Shown: one piece after another, positions 35,222 to 43,379 of the stretch
Layout: the number at the start of each line of letters is the position of its first letter
How positions within the stretch are numbered: the stretch's first letter is position 1
Assembly: GCF_023347275.1 (NCBI RefSeq)
Contig: NZ_CP094468.1
Location: forward strand, 2,170,001 to 2,234,000
DNA: 64,000 bases
Direction of reading: 5' to 3'
Source: Faecalibacterium sp. I3-3-89
GTDB taxonomy: Bacteria; Bacillota; Clostridia; Oscillospirales; Ruminococcaceae
Notes under the pieces: model-generated
Database searches by the model: none
Told to the model about the DNA's origin: nothing
The model's input: only the letters and a program-made list of their open reading frames with translations
Made by a program: the position numbers and the translations under genes

Positions 35222-35973
35222 TCTGCTGCCTCCTTTATCAGAGTGAATTGTCTGTATTTTGGATTCGGACAATGGTTCGTCAGGATCGCGCCGCCGGAAA
35301 GCTCGGCGATGACCGCCGGGTAGACGCGGGCGAACTTGGAGTCATCCACAAGGAACCACGCTTCTCTGGCCCGCCGCACCGCCGTGGCCTTGACCGCCGC
35401 CTCTTCGGGGTCGGGGGTGGTGAATCCGGCGTCCAGCGCCACACCGTTGGCCCCCAGAAAGGCCTTCGTGAAGTTGTACTGCTGCAGGCTGTAAAGGGCC
35501 GCAGCGCCGATGATGGCCTCTGTCTCAGGCCGCAGCAGCCCGCCCAGCAGAAAGACCTTGCAGCCCTTCTGGGCCAGCGTCCGGGCGTGGGCCACGCCGT
35601 TGGTGACGTACCGGGCATCCAGCGCCGGGCCGTTCAGCTCCCGGACGAGGGCCAGCGTGGTGCTGCCTGCATCCAGAAAGACGAAGTCCTCTGCGGTGAT
35701 GAGGGCCGCAGCCGCCTTGGCGATGCACTTTTTCTGGGCGACGGCCAGCGCTTCCTTCGCGGCCATCGTCGGCTCGTCGGCGAGGAACTGGCTGTCGGGC
35801 AGCGTCGCACCGCCGTGCACCTTGTTCACCTTGCCCATCCGGTCCAGCTCGTTCAGGTCGCGGCGGATGGTGGATTCGCTGGCATCCAGCGCCTCGCAAA
35901 GCTCCTGCACCGTCGCGGTGCGCTGCTGGCTCAGAAGCTTCATGATGCGGGCCAGCCTCTCTTCTGCCAACAT
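35218..35973 (-). CDS. fruR: DeoR/GlpR-family regulator of the fructose operon
   Basis: A 251-aa DeoR-type regulator. It has an N-terminal helix-turn-helix (RLARIMKLLSQQRTATVQEL, SESTIRRDLNELDRMGKV) and a C-terminal sugar-phosphate sensor domain (FLDAGSTTLALV, FLGANGVALDAGFTT). First gene of the operon, so it probably represses its own transcription until fructose 1-phosphate accumulates. Two direct repeats near the promoter (36050-36077) are candidate operators. Confidence 0.9.
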   Translation of the reverse strand: MLAEERLARIMKLLSQQRTATVQELCEALDASESTIRRDLNELDRMGKVNKVHGGATLPDSQFLADEPTMAAKEALAVAQKKCIAKAAAALITAEDFVFLDAGSTTLALVRELNGPALDARYVTNGVAHARTLAQKGCKVFLLGGLLRPETEAIIGAAALYSLQQYNFTKAFLGANGVALDAGFTTPDPEEAAVKATAVRRAREAWFLVDDSKFARVYPAVIAELSGGAILTNHCPNPKYRQFTLIKEAAE

Positions 35974-36035
35974 CTTTATCCCTCCTGTTGCACGATTCTG
36001 GTTGTGTTTGAATCGTTTTGACTGTTTCTGTCTGT

Positions 36036-36077
36036 ATTATAGCAAATCCTCCGTCAAAATCAATCACCTTCCGTCAA
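36036..36077 (-). promoter_or_regulatory. fruR promoter and candidate operator repeats
   Basis: Read leftward, a consensus -10 TATAAT (36036-36041) has a TTGATT-like -35 box 16 bases upstream. The octamer TTGACGGA occurs twice (36050-36057 and 36070-36077), 20 bases apart, on the same face of the helix across the -35 region. This is the arrangement expected for a DeoR-type repressor. Confidence 0.5.
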
Positions 36078-36151
36078 TTCGTCTGCCAAAATATATCTCC
36101 TAAAATCAGTCACTCTGCACAAACAGTAGGATACAACCCGCAAAAGAGCAC

Positions 36152-36189
36152 AAAAAATCCGCCCCGGCGCGCTCTGTCCCGGGGCGGAT
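36152..36189 (-). terminator. Terminator of the C69 dipeptidase gene
   Basis: ATCCGCCCC pairs with GGGGCGGAT and is followed leftward by TTTTTT. It lies 41 bases after the dipeptidase stop. Confidence 0.85.
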
Positions 36190-36229
36190 GGCGATTTTAT
36201 GACTCTGTCTGACCGATTTTGACGGCTTC

Positions 36230-37711
36230 TCAAGCGTCCGAACGGGCGTAGGCGTTCTTCATGCCGCTGCTCAGCTCAAAGAGGACCTTGTCCAGCGTAT
36301 CGGCGGCACGCTTCTTCAGCTCGGCGGCGATGGCGGTGTTGGCCTCCTCCCGCAGGGCGGCACGCTGGCCCTCCTCGGCGGCAGAGATCTTTCTGTCGTA
36401 CTGGTTCAGCAGGGCACGGCTGGCGGAAAGGACGCCCTCCTCGTACCGCTCCACATGGATGAGGCTCTTGGCATAGGAGGCATCGGCCATGGCGGCGATC
36501 ATCCGGCTCACCCAGTAGAAGCTGTCGGTGGAGACCTCGCCGGTGGTGCAGGCGAGGTAGGCCGGGGTACGCTCCACGTTGGTGTAGAAGGGCACCATGG
36601 TGTTGAAGGCGTTGGATGCGTAGGCGATCCACTCCACCGCACGGATGTCCTCGGGCAGGTCAGGCCGCATCTGGATGAGGGCCATGAAGTCGTTGCGGTT
36701 GATGCCGATGGAGCGGTAAGCGCCCTTCATGCTCTTGTCGCCATAGCTGGCGTAGGGGTCGAAGGGAGTGCCCTGATAGTGGGAGGACAGCACATACTTC
36801 ACGTCCTCCGGGGTCAGCTTCCGCTCCGGCACCATGCACCAGGGCAGGTCGTCCGACTGGGGACCGTAGTCGGCGGCAGGGCCGTCCCAGACCCATGTAT
36901 TCGGGTTGAGGTGGCGAAGCATGAACCATGCCCGGGGGGTGTTGTAGACGTGGTCGGCGTCGTCGTGGCTGCCGAAAGCGTCCCGGGGGTTCAGGCAGCC
37001 GTCCAGCGAAAGGTCGAGGTGGTTGTCCCGGATGAACTCCCGCAGGTCGGACGAGCAGAGATAGTTTTCCTGTGCGCCGAAAGCGTCCTCGAGGTCGAAG
37101 GCGTCGATGCCCAGCTGGTTCGGCATGACCACATAGGCGTCGTCCGGCACCCGGCGGGCCATCCAGTGGTGGCCGCCGATGGTCTCGAGCCACCAGATCT
37201 CGTCCACGTCCTGAAAGGCGATGCCGTTCATCTCATAGGTGCCGTACTCCTCCAGCAGTCTGCCCAGACGAAGCACGCCCTCCCGGGCAGAGTGGATGTA
37301 GGGCAGGACGAGGTAGACGATGTCCTCCTCGCCGATGCCGCCGGGCACTTCCGGCTGACCGTCCTGCGCGGGCTGGTAGACCACCAGCGGGTCCGCGCCC
37401 AGCACCCGGGGGTTGGAGGTGATGGTCTCGGTGGCCGTCATGCCCACGTTGGCGGCGTTGACGCCCGAAGCGGCCCAGATGCCCTTGCCCTCCACGGCGT
37501 TGGGCATTGCGGTCATCCGCAGGGCATTGCCCGGCAGGGGGATCTCCACATGGGAGAGGACGGATCTGTAGACAGCCGGATGCTCTTCCGGCTGGACGAC
37601 GACGAACTTTTTCGCAGTGAAGTGGCCGGAGCCGGAATCGTCGTTCCGGGCGATCATGGTCGAGCCGTCATACGAGGCTTTTTTGCCCACAAGGATGGTA
37701 GTACAAGCCAT
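36230..37711 (-). CDS. C69-family dipeptidase
   Basis: A 493-aa N-terminal-nucleophile peptidase of the PepD family that cleaves dipeptides in the cytoplasm. The predicted nucleophile is Cys3 (MACTTILVGKKASYDGSTMI); the mature enzyme may need removal of the first two residues. Other family segments are ARNDDSG, EGKGIWAASGVNAANVGMTA, IHSAREGVLRLGRLLEEYG and WLETIGGHHWMARRVPDD. GGAGG precedes the ATG. Together with the oligopeptide transporter this points to peptide-based nutrition. Monocistronic. Confidence 0.92.
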   Translation of the reverse strand: MACTTILVGKKASYDGSTMIARNDDSGSGHFTAKKFVVVQPEEHPAVYRSVLSHVEIPLPGNALRMTAMPNAVEGKGIWAASGVNAANVGMTATETITSNPRVLGADPLVVYQPAQDGQPEVPGGIGEEDIVYLVLPYIHSAREGVLRLGRLLEEYGTYEMNGIAFQDVDEIWWLETIGGHHWMARRVPDDAYVVMPNQLGIDAFDLEDAFGAQENYLCSSDLREFIRDNHLDLSLDGCLNPRDAFGSHDDADHVYNTPRAWFMLRHLNPNTWVWDGPAADYGPQSDDLPWCMVPERKLTPEDVKYVLSSHYQGTPFDPYASYGDKSMKGAYRSIGINRNDFMALIQMRPDLPEDIRAVEWIAYASNAFNTMVPFYTNVERTPAYLACTTGEVSTDSFYWVSRMIAAMADASYAKSLIHVERYEEGVLSASRALLNQYDRKISAAEEGQRAALREEANTAIAAELKKRAADTLDKVLFELSSGMKNAYARSDA

Positions 37712-37828
37712 AGCTTTTATCCTCCGAAGTTTTTCTTTTTCTATGCCGAAGTTTTGTGGATCCCGTCTCGCAGGTCTGTTTGCCCTGCAAAACCCATTGT
37801 ATCGCGTTTCGGCAGACAGTGCAAGTCC

Positions 37829-38056
37829 TCACTCGCCGATATAGGCAAAGCGCGGCTGACGTCTGCCATCCCGCTCCACCACCTCGGCCCACATGGCCGC
37901 CGGGCGCACCCAAAGCCCGCCCTCACCGTACAGGGGACGGTAGACCACCATCTCCTCCTCGGTCTCGCTGTGGCGGGCCATCCCGAGGACCTGATACTCG
38001 TTGCCCTTGAAGTGCCGGTAGCGGCCCGGGCGGATGTCGTATTGGAACTGGTACAT
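37829..38056 (-). CDS. DUF1653 domain protein
   Basis: A 75-aa protein that is almost entirely a DUF1653 domain: GRYRHFKGNEYQVLGMARHS, VVYRPLYGEGGLWVRPAAMW. The domain is a small beta-barrel of unknown function. AAGGAG precedes the ATG. It follows uvrC, with the uvrC terminator in between. Confidence 0.85.
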   Translation of the reverse strand: MYQFQYDIRPGRYRHFKGNEYQVLGMARHSETEEEMVVYRPLYGEGGLWVRPAAMWAEVVERDGRRQPRFAYIGE

Positions 38057-38073
38057 AAGAACTCCTTCCCTGC

Positions 38074-38111
38074 AAAAAGCCCGGTCACAGACTGGTCTGC
38101 GCCGGACTTTT
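38074..38111 (-). terminator. uvrC terminator
   Basis: An imperfect stem AAAAGTCCGG with CCGGGCTTTTT (read leftward) lies 9 bases past the uvrC stop and upstream of the DUF1653 ribosome site. Confidence 0.65.
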
Positions 38112-38120
38112 CCACTTGCT

Positions 38121-39974
38121 TCACCCCTGCGGGTGGAAATATTCGTAAATGGTCTGGGCCATCTGCCGCCCCACGCCGGGGGTGTTCTCCAGCTGGTCGG
38201 GGGTCGCCTCTTTTACGGCTCCCACGCTCTTGAACTGGGCCATCAGGGCCTTGGCCGTCTTGGGGCCGACGCCCGGCACCTCGGTAAGGGTGGACGAATA
38301 GCTCTTTTTGTTCATCTGCTGCCTGCGGTACGCATTGGCAAAGCGGTGCGTCTCGTCCTGAATGGCCGTGATGAAGGTAAACGTCCCCCGGTTCATGTTG
38401 ATGGCGATCTCCCGGCCCTCGCTGTCCACGATGGCGCGGGTGCGGTGGTGGTCGTCCTTCACCATGCCATAGAGCGGCACATCCGCCAGCGCGGTCCCGG
38501 CAAGAGCGGCTTTGGCGGCGCTCACCTGTCCCCTGCCGCCGTCCATCAGAAGCAGGTCCGGCTTCTGGCCGAAATAGTTGCTGCTGGGTTCGCCATTCGC
38601 GGCCATTCCGGAGTATTTTTCGTATTCAGCCGCACGGCGGGAGACGGTCTCGGCCAGCGAGGCGTAGTCGTCCGTACCGGCCACCGTCTTCATCCGAAAC
38701 TTCCGGTAGCCCGCCTTATAGGGCTTGCCGTCCCGGAATGTGACCATGCCGCAGACGCTGGTGCCGTCGCCCCAGTTGGAAATGTCGTAGCTCTCGATGG
38801 TGCGGGGAGGCTTCGGCAGGCCCAGCACCTGCGCCATCTCGTCCAGAAGCTTTTCCTCCCGGGCATAGCGGCCGCTCTCCCGGGCCAGACGCTCGACGGC
38901 GTTGGTGTGGGCCATCTCGACCAGATGCGCCTTATCGCCCCGCTGGGGGACGTAAAGCTGCACCTCGCTGCCCCGCTTTTCGCTGAGGGCCTGCTGCAGG
39001 GCGTCGGCGTCCGGCGGCAGCTCGTCCACGGCGATGACCTTCGGGATCTGCTCGTCGTCAAGGTAGTACCGGGGCAGGAACTCCTCCCGCACCGCCGGGA
39101 TGTCGGCGGTATCGTGGAAAAGGAACTCCCTCTTGTCCGTCAGCCGTCCCTCCCGGAACCGGAGAACGGCTGCACAGACGCTGCCGGGCGTGCCCGCCAG
39201 CGCCACCACGTCCATCTCCACGTCGGGGTCCACCACGACCTTCTGCCCCGCCGTCACCTTGGTGATGGCGGCGATCTGGTCGCGGATGAGGGCTGCTGTC
39301 TCAAATTCCAGCCGGTCGGAGGCCTCCTGCATCCGCTCGCTGAGAAGCTTCAGGATGTCCTTCTTGCCGTAACGGATGAGGTGGACGGCGCTTTTGACGG
39401 CCTCGTTGTAGTTCTCGCAGCTGATCTTTCCGCTGCACACAGCCATGCATTTTCCGATGTGGGCGTTCAGACAGGGGCGTCCCCGGCCGATCTCCTGCGG
39501 GAACCGCCGGTTGCACCGGGGCAGCAGGAAAGCGTCCATCGCCGTCTCGGCCATCTGCCGGGCCGCAAAGCTCGAGGTGTAGGGGCCGATATACTCCGCG
39601 CCGTCGTCCTCCTTCTGGAGGGTAAACGAGAGGCGGGGCCACTCGTCCTTCGTCACCTTGATATAGCTGTAGCCCTTATCGTCCTTGAGCAGGATATTGT
39701 ACTTGGGGGTGTGGGCCTTGATCTGACTGGCTTCCAGCACCAGCGCCTCAAACTCGCTCTGGCAGACGATGACATCAAAGGCGTAGGCGTGGGCGATCAT
39801 CTGGCTGACCTTGTTGTCGTGGGGCACGCCCTCCCGGAAATACTGGCTCACCCGGATGCGCAGGCGCTTGGCCTTGCCAATATAGATGATGGTGTCGCTT
39901 TTGTCCCGGATGATATATACTCCGGGCAAAAGCGGCAGCATACACGCCTTTTGGTATAACTCCGCCTTGGTCAT
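38121..39974 (-). CDS. uvrC: Excinuclease ABC subunit C
   Basis: UvrC makes both incisions in nucleotide excision repair. The 617-aa protein has an N-terminal GIY-YIG nuclease domain (LPGVYIIRDKSDTIIYIGKA), the cysteine set GRGRPCLNAHIGKCMAVCSG, a UVR motif near residue 210, the RNase H-like domain with ESYDISNWGDGTSVCGMV and LLMDGGRGQVSAAK, and C-terminal helix-hairpin-helix motifs (VPGVGPKTAKALM). The ATG overlaps the stop of the small upstream membrane protein (ATGA), indicating coupled translation. Confidence 0.95.
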   Translation of the reverse strand: MTKAELYQKACMLPLLPGVYIIRDKSDTIIYIGKAKRLRIRVSQYFREGVPHDNKVSQMIAHAYAFDVIVCQSEFEALVLEASQIKAHTPKYNILLKDDKGYSYIKVTKDEWPRLSFTLQKEDDGAEYIGPYTSSFAARQMAETAMDAFLLPRCNRRFPQEIGRGRPCLNAHIGKCMAVCSGKISCENYNEAVKSAVHLIRYGKKDILKLLSERMQEASDRLEFETAALIRDQIAAITKVTAGQKVVVDPDVEMDVVALAGTPGSVCAAVLRFREGRLTDKREFLFHDTADIPAVREEFLPRYYLDDEQIPKVIAVDELPPDADALQQALSEKRGSEVQLYVPQRGDKAHLVEMAHTNAVERLARESGRYAREEKLLDEMAQVLGLPKPPRTIESYDISNWGDGTSVCGMVTFRDGKPYKAGYRKFRMKTVAGTDDYASLAETVSRRAAEYEKYSGMAANGEPSSNYFGQKPDLLLMDGGRGQVSAAKAALAGTALADVPLYGMVKDDHHRTRAIVDSEGREIAINMNRGTFTFITAIQDETHRFANAYRRQQMNKKSYSSTLTEVPGVGPKTAKALMAQFKSVGAVKEATPDQLENTPGVGRQMAQTIYEYFHPQG

Positions 39975-40213
39975 TCTGCGCTCTGCTTCCGGTTCTCGCG
40001 GGCCTTGCGGATGCATCCGATGGACTGGAAGATGCCGAACCATGCGGGCAGAGTGGCCCACTGGCTGGGCTTCTCGTCCTCATCGGCCGCAAACCACAGC
40101 GCCGTCTGCACGATGAGCAGGGTCACAAAAACACCCAGCGCAAAATACCAAGGACGACCGGAATCGCAGAAATCAACATACTTGCGCAGGGTCTCTTCAC
40201 TCAGTCTTTTCAT
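39971..40213 (-). CDS. Small single-span membrane protein of unknown function
   Basis: An 80-aa protein with one strong hydrophobic segment (YFALGVFVTLLIVQTALWFA) after a short charged N-terminus, and a second weaker hydrophobic stretch near WATLPAWFGIFQSIGCI. ATG 40213 has GGGAGG 7 bases upstream. It is the first gene of a two-gene unit with uvrC. I do not recognise a family. Confidence 0.7.
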   Translation of the reverse strand: MKRLSEETLRKYVDFCDSGRPWYFALGVFVTLLIVQTALWFAADEDEKPSQWATLPAWFGIFQSIGCIRKARENRKQSAE

Positions 40214-40246
40214 GGAAATGCCTCCCTTTGTTCTGACGCAAAATAC

Positions 40247-40277
40247 CAAAAAAGCGGCAAGGATGACCCCCGCCGCT
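40247..40277 (-). terminator. ptsH terminator
   Basis: AGCGGC pairs with GCCGCT and is followed leftward by TTTTTT, about 20 bases beyond the ptsH stop. Confidence 0.75.
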
Positions 40278-40297
40278 CATACACGAATGGAACTGGA

Positions 40298-40561
40298 TTA
40301 CTCTGCAAAGCCGGACTCGACCAGCTTGATGAGGCCATCGACAGCAGCCTGCTCGTCGGCGCCATCGGCGATGATGCGGATGGTGGTGCCGCCCACGATG
40401 CCCAGAGACAGGACGCCCAGAAGGCTCTTAGCGTTCACGCGGCGCTCTTCCTTCTCGACCCAGATGGAAGACTTGAACTCATTGGCCTTCTGAATAAAGA
40501 AGGTTGCCGGACGGGCGTGCAGACCAACCTGATTTTCAACGGTAACTTCTTTGACGTACAT
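40298..40561 (-). CDS. ptsH: HPr phosphocarrier protein
   Basis: HPr passes phosphate from enzyme I to sugar permeases such as FruA. The 87-aa protein has the active-site His15 in VGLHARPATFF and the regulatory Ser46 in VNAKSLLGVLSLG, so both phosphotransfer and HPr-kinase control are possible. No enzyme I gene (ptsI) is adjacent. Monocistronic. The gap 40562-40843 upstream holds only its AT-rich leader and promoter region; I see no other gene there. Confidence 0.95.
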   Translation of the reverse strand: MYVKEVTVENQVGLHARPATFFIQKANEFKSSIWVEKEERRVNAKSLLGVLSLGIVGGTTIRIIADGADEQAAVDGLIKLVESGFAE

Positions 40562-40843
40562 AGTAAAACGCTCCTATCTATTATCGTTCTAAGGAATGTA
40601 ATTATGTTTCGCGCCTGTTGCGTTGTGATTATTTTAGCGCAAAGCGAAACCGTTGTACAGACCCCGGACGCATTTTTGGCGGTTTTCCCAAGGATGAGGG
40701 GGGCATTTTTCACCTTTTATACAAAGACAACAAAATTATTCCCCCAGTGTTGGCGAGGCAATACAAAAGTTTTCAACATTTTTTCGACCACAGGCCGTAC
40801 TATGACATTCTTCCTGCTCCTCTGACTGCGTCTGACAGGCTTT

Positions 40844-42079
40844 TCAGCCCTCCCAGCGCATCACGAGCAGCTCACAGCGCTGCTGCACGAAGCCGTCCTC
40901 TGCGGGGTCAAAGACCCGTGCCGCCTCCCCGGTCAGCTTCCAGCCCATCCGGCGGTAAAGGGCGATGGCGCGGGTGTTCTGGTCCAGCACGGTCAGGGTC
41001 GGATGCTCATGCTCTTCCAGCTTTTTGCGGGCAAAGTCCAGCATCTTCTGGCCGATGCCCTTTCCCCGGGCGTCTGCCGCGACGAACAGATGTTCGATGC
41101 GGCCCGTCTTGTGGTCTACGCTCACCATACCGTCCGGCACATCCTTCGTGGTATGGAGATAGCAGGCCCAGCCCTCTTTTTTCTCTGCCTTGAGCTGGGC
41201 GAGGAAGGCTTCCTCCCGCAGACCCGCACAATACTCTGCCGTCCAGTTCCCGGCGCAGATGGTGCGGCGTCCCTCACAAAAGAGCTTCGCCGCCGCCTGA
41301 TACTGTTCCTCCGTCCGGACGAGGCGGACGTTTTCGCCCCGTTTCCACTTGGGCAGCTCGGTGATGGGGTGGGTCTCACACCACTGTTCATACAGCTCCG
41401 GGCGGCGCAGACGGGTGCGCTCCCGGCTCTTTTCGCCCCGCCATGCGTCGATCTTCTGGTGGTCGCCGCCCAGCAGGACGTCGGGCACGGCACGGCCCTC
41501 CCAGACCTCGGGGCGGGTATACTGGGGATATTCCAGCAGGCCGTCCCAGTAGCTCTCCTCCTCGTAGCCCTTCTGCTCGGCCAGAACGCCGGGCTTGAGG
41601 CGGAGCACGCTGTCGGCCACCACGAGGCTGGCCAGCTCTCCGCCGGTGAGGATATAGTCGCCGATGGAGATCTCTTCGTCCGCAAAAGCATCGATGACCC
41701 GCTCATCGATGCCCTCATAGTGGCCGCAGACCAGCGTGAGGTTGTCGTACTCGGCCAGTCTGCGGGCGTGCTCCTCGGTGTAGCGCTGACCACCCGCCGT
41801 CAAGAACACGATATGCGGGGCAGGACGCCCCTGTTCCGCCACTTCCTTCTGGACGGCCCGCAGGCAGTCGGCGATGGGCTGGGCGTAGAGCACCATGCCG
41901 CAGCCGCCGCCGTAGGGGTAATCGTCGGTCTGCTTCTGCTTGTTGAGGGTGTAGTCCCGGATCTGATGGCAGTGGGTCTCGATATAGCCGCGCTTGGCCG
42001 CGCGGCCGATGATGCTGGCGTCCAGCACCTGCTGGCACATTTCGGGGAAAAGGGTCACGATGTCCACGCGCATTCCCAT
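40844..42079 (-). CDS. trmD: tRNA (guanine37-N1)-methyltransferase fused to a GNAT acetyltransferase
   Basis: Residues about 1-240 are a complete TrmD: MRVDIVTLFPEM, GGGCGMVLYAQP, the trefoil-knot SAM site TLVCGHYEGIDERVI and EISIGDYILTGGELA, then LLEYPQYTRP and VLLGGDHQKI. It methylates G37 of tRNA and prevents frameshifting. Residues about 250-411 form a GNAT domain with the acetyl-CoA loop ADARGKGIGQKMLDFA and the LYRRMGWKLTGEA end. The reading frame is continuous across the junction. GGGGGAG lies 6 bases before the ATG. The gene follows rimM by 3 bases. Normal TrmD is about 240-250 aa, so the GNAT half is an addition of unknown substrate. Confidence 0.92.
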   Translation of the reverse strand: MGMRVDIVTLFPEMCQQVLDASIIGRAAKRGYIETHCHQIRDYTLNKQKQTDDYPYGGGCGMVLYAQPIADCLRAVQKEVAEQGRPAPHIVFLTAGGQRYTEEHARRLAEYDNLTLVCGHYEGIDERVIDAFADEEISIGDYILTGGELASLVVADSVLRLKPGVLAEQKGYEEESYWDGLLEYPQYTRPEVWEGRAVPDVLLGGDHQKIDAWRGEKSRERTRLRRPELYEQWCETHPITELPKWKRGENVRLVRTEEQYQAAAKLFCEGRRTICAGNWTAEYCAGLREEAFLAQLKAEKKEGWACYLHTTKDVPDGMVSVDHKTGRIEHLFVAADARGKGIGQKMLDFARKKLEEHEHPTLTVLDQNTRAIALYRRMGWKLTGEAARVFDPAEDGFVQQRCELLVMRWEG

Positions 42080-42082
42080 CGC

Positions 42083-42619
42083 TCACTCCCCCTCCCGCTC
42101 ACTGTCACAGTCGTCATCCAGCAGGCCCGGGATGGGGGTGACGAGGATATAGCCCTCGGGCGGGTTGCGCTCTTTCAGGAAAGCGTCCACGCCGGGGAAC
42201 ATATATTCTTTTCCGCCGGGGGCTTTGACCGTGTAGATGTCCTGTGCGCCGGGATGATCCACGCTGGTGACGACGCCGTACACCTTGCCGGTGTCGGCGT
42301 CCCGCACCTCGCAGCCGATGAGGTCGGCCACATACCACCGGCCCTCCGGCAGGGTGGCGTCATTGCGGTCGAAGTAGAACACCTGCCCCCGCAGGGCGCG
42401 GGCGGCGTCCATGTCATTCACGCCCTCCAGCTGGAGCAGTGCCATCTGCCCCTGCGGGCGGATGGAGGCGATGTTATAGCACTTGCCGCCCTTTGCCGAG
42501 GCATAGAGGCGGCCCGTCTTTTTGAGGAAATCCACGCCGTCACACCACAGCTCCAGCTTCATTTCGCCGCGCACGCCATGGGTGGTGACGACCTTGCCTG
42601 CTTCCAGATATTGCTGCAT
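42083..42619 (-). CDS. rimM: Ribosome maturation factor RimM
   Basis: RimM assists 30S assembly around protein S19. The 178-aa protein has the N-terminal beta-barrel (LEAGKVVTTHGVRGEMKLEL) and the PRC-barrel (GRWYVADLIGCEVRDADTG, GGKEYMFPGVDAFLKE). AGGAG precedes ATG 42619; the frame extends upstream into a repeat with no site. It is immediately followed by trmD. It is cut off from khpA and rpsP by a terminator and a palindromic repeat. Confidence 0.93.
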   Translation of the reverse strand: MQQYLEAGKVVTTHGVRGEMKLELWCDGVDFLKKTGRLYASAKGGKCYNIASIRPQGQMALLQLEGVNDMDAARALRGQVFYFDRNDATLPEGRWYVADLIGCEVRDADTGKVYGVVTSVDHPGAQDIYTVKAPGGKEYMFPGVDAFLKERNPPEGYILVTPIPGLLDDDCDSEREGE

Positions 42620-42641
42620 AAATTCGCTCCTGTTTAGCGTC

Positions 42642-42744
42642 CTTGCCCTCTCCGTCAATGCTTCGCATTGCCACCTCTCCCAAAGGGAGAGGCTTTTGGC
42701 TCCCCCTTTGGGGGAGCTGGCGCGCAAGCGCCTGAGAGGGCAAG
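42642..42744. repeat. Palindromic intergenic repeat, copy 2
   Basis: The element is bounded by CTTGCCCTCT and AGAGGGCAAG. It contains CCTCTCCCAAAGGGAGAGG and CTCCCCCTTTGGGGGAG hairpins and a CCGTCAATGCTTCGCATTG module, all shared with the copies at 32138 and 56704. It sits between the khpA terminator and the rimM ribosome site. Confidence 0.75.
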
Positions 42745-42758
42745 CTCGTTTATAAATC

Positions 42759-42791
42759 AAAAAGGCCCTTTGCCATTACAGCAAAGGGCCT
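42759..42791 (-). terminator. Terminator after khpA
   Basis: AGGCCCTTTGC pairs with GCAAAGGGCCT around a 7-base loop and is followed leftward by TTTTT. It lies 10 bases past the khpA stop and separates ylxM-ffh-rpsP-khpA from rimM-trmD. Confidence 0.85.
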
Positions 42792-42800
42792 GTAGGGTGC

Positions 42801-43034
42801 TTAGTCGATCTCAACAAGGACCTTTTCATCGACCCGCACAGCAGCCGCGCGCATCACCACACGAATGGCTTTTGCGATCCGGCCCTGCTTGCCGATGACA
42901 CGGCCCATATCTCCCTCTGCCACGCTCAGGTGGTAGACGATGGTGCCGTCCTCGCGGGGAGCGTCCACCGTGACCTTGACGGCGTCCTTATCCTCCACGA
43001 GGCCGCGGGCAACTGCCAGCAACAGCTCCTGCAT
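42801..43034 (-). CDS. khpA: KH-domain RNA-binding protein KhpA
   Basis: A 77-aa single KH domain with the GxxG loop in MGRVIGKQGRIAKAIR. KhpA partners with KhpB in other Firmicutes and binds many RNAs, affecting cell division and elongation. It lies 16 bases after rpsP, its usual neighbour. GGAGGG precedes the ATG. Confidence 0.93.
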   Translation of the reverse strand: MQELLLAVARGLVEDKDAVKVTVDAPREDGTIVYHLSVAEGDMGRVIGKQGRIAKAIRVVMRAAAVRVDEKVLVEID

Positions 43035-43050
43035 GAGTCAGCCCTCCACC

Positions 43051-43293
43051 TTACAGAATGTTAGACTTCTTCAGCAGCACACGGACGGTGTCGGTGGGCT
43101 GAGCGCCGTTGGCGATCCAAGCCTTGGCCTTCTCACCGTCGATGCTCACAACGGAAGGCTCCTGATTGGGATCGTAGGTGCCGATCTCCTCGATGAAACG
43201 ACCGTCGCGGGGGAAGCGGCTGTCAGCGACAACAACACGATAGAAGGGAGCCTTCTTGGCGCCGACGCGGCGCAGACGAATCTTAACTGCCAT
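43051..43293 (-). CDS. rpsP: 30S ribosomal protein S16
   Basis: An 80-aa S16 protein starting [20 protein letters not shown], with the segment [18 protein letters not shown] 43293 has GGAGG 8 bases upstream. It is the third gene of the ylxM-ffh-rpsP-khpA cluster. Confidence 0.96.
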   Translation of the reverse strand: MAVKIRLRRVGAKKAPFYRVVVADSRFPRDGRFIEEIGTYDPNQEPSVVSIDGEKAKAWIANGAQPTDTVRVLLKKSNIL

Positions 43294-43379
43294 GGTAATA
43301 TCCTCCAAAAATTTCTTGTTCCCCGGCTTGCGGGGGTTAAATCTATCTGTACAACCCCGTGCCGGGGTGTATACCGTAA

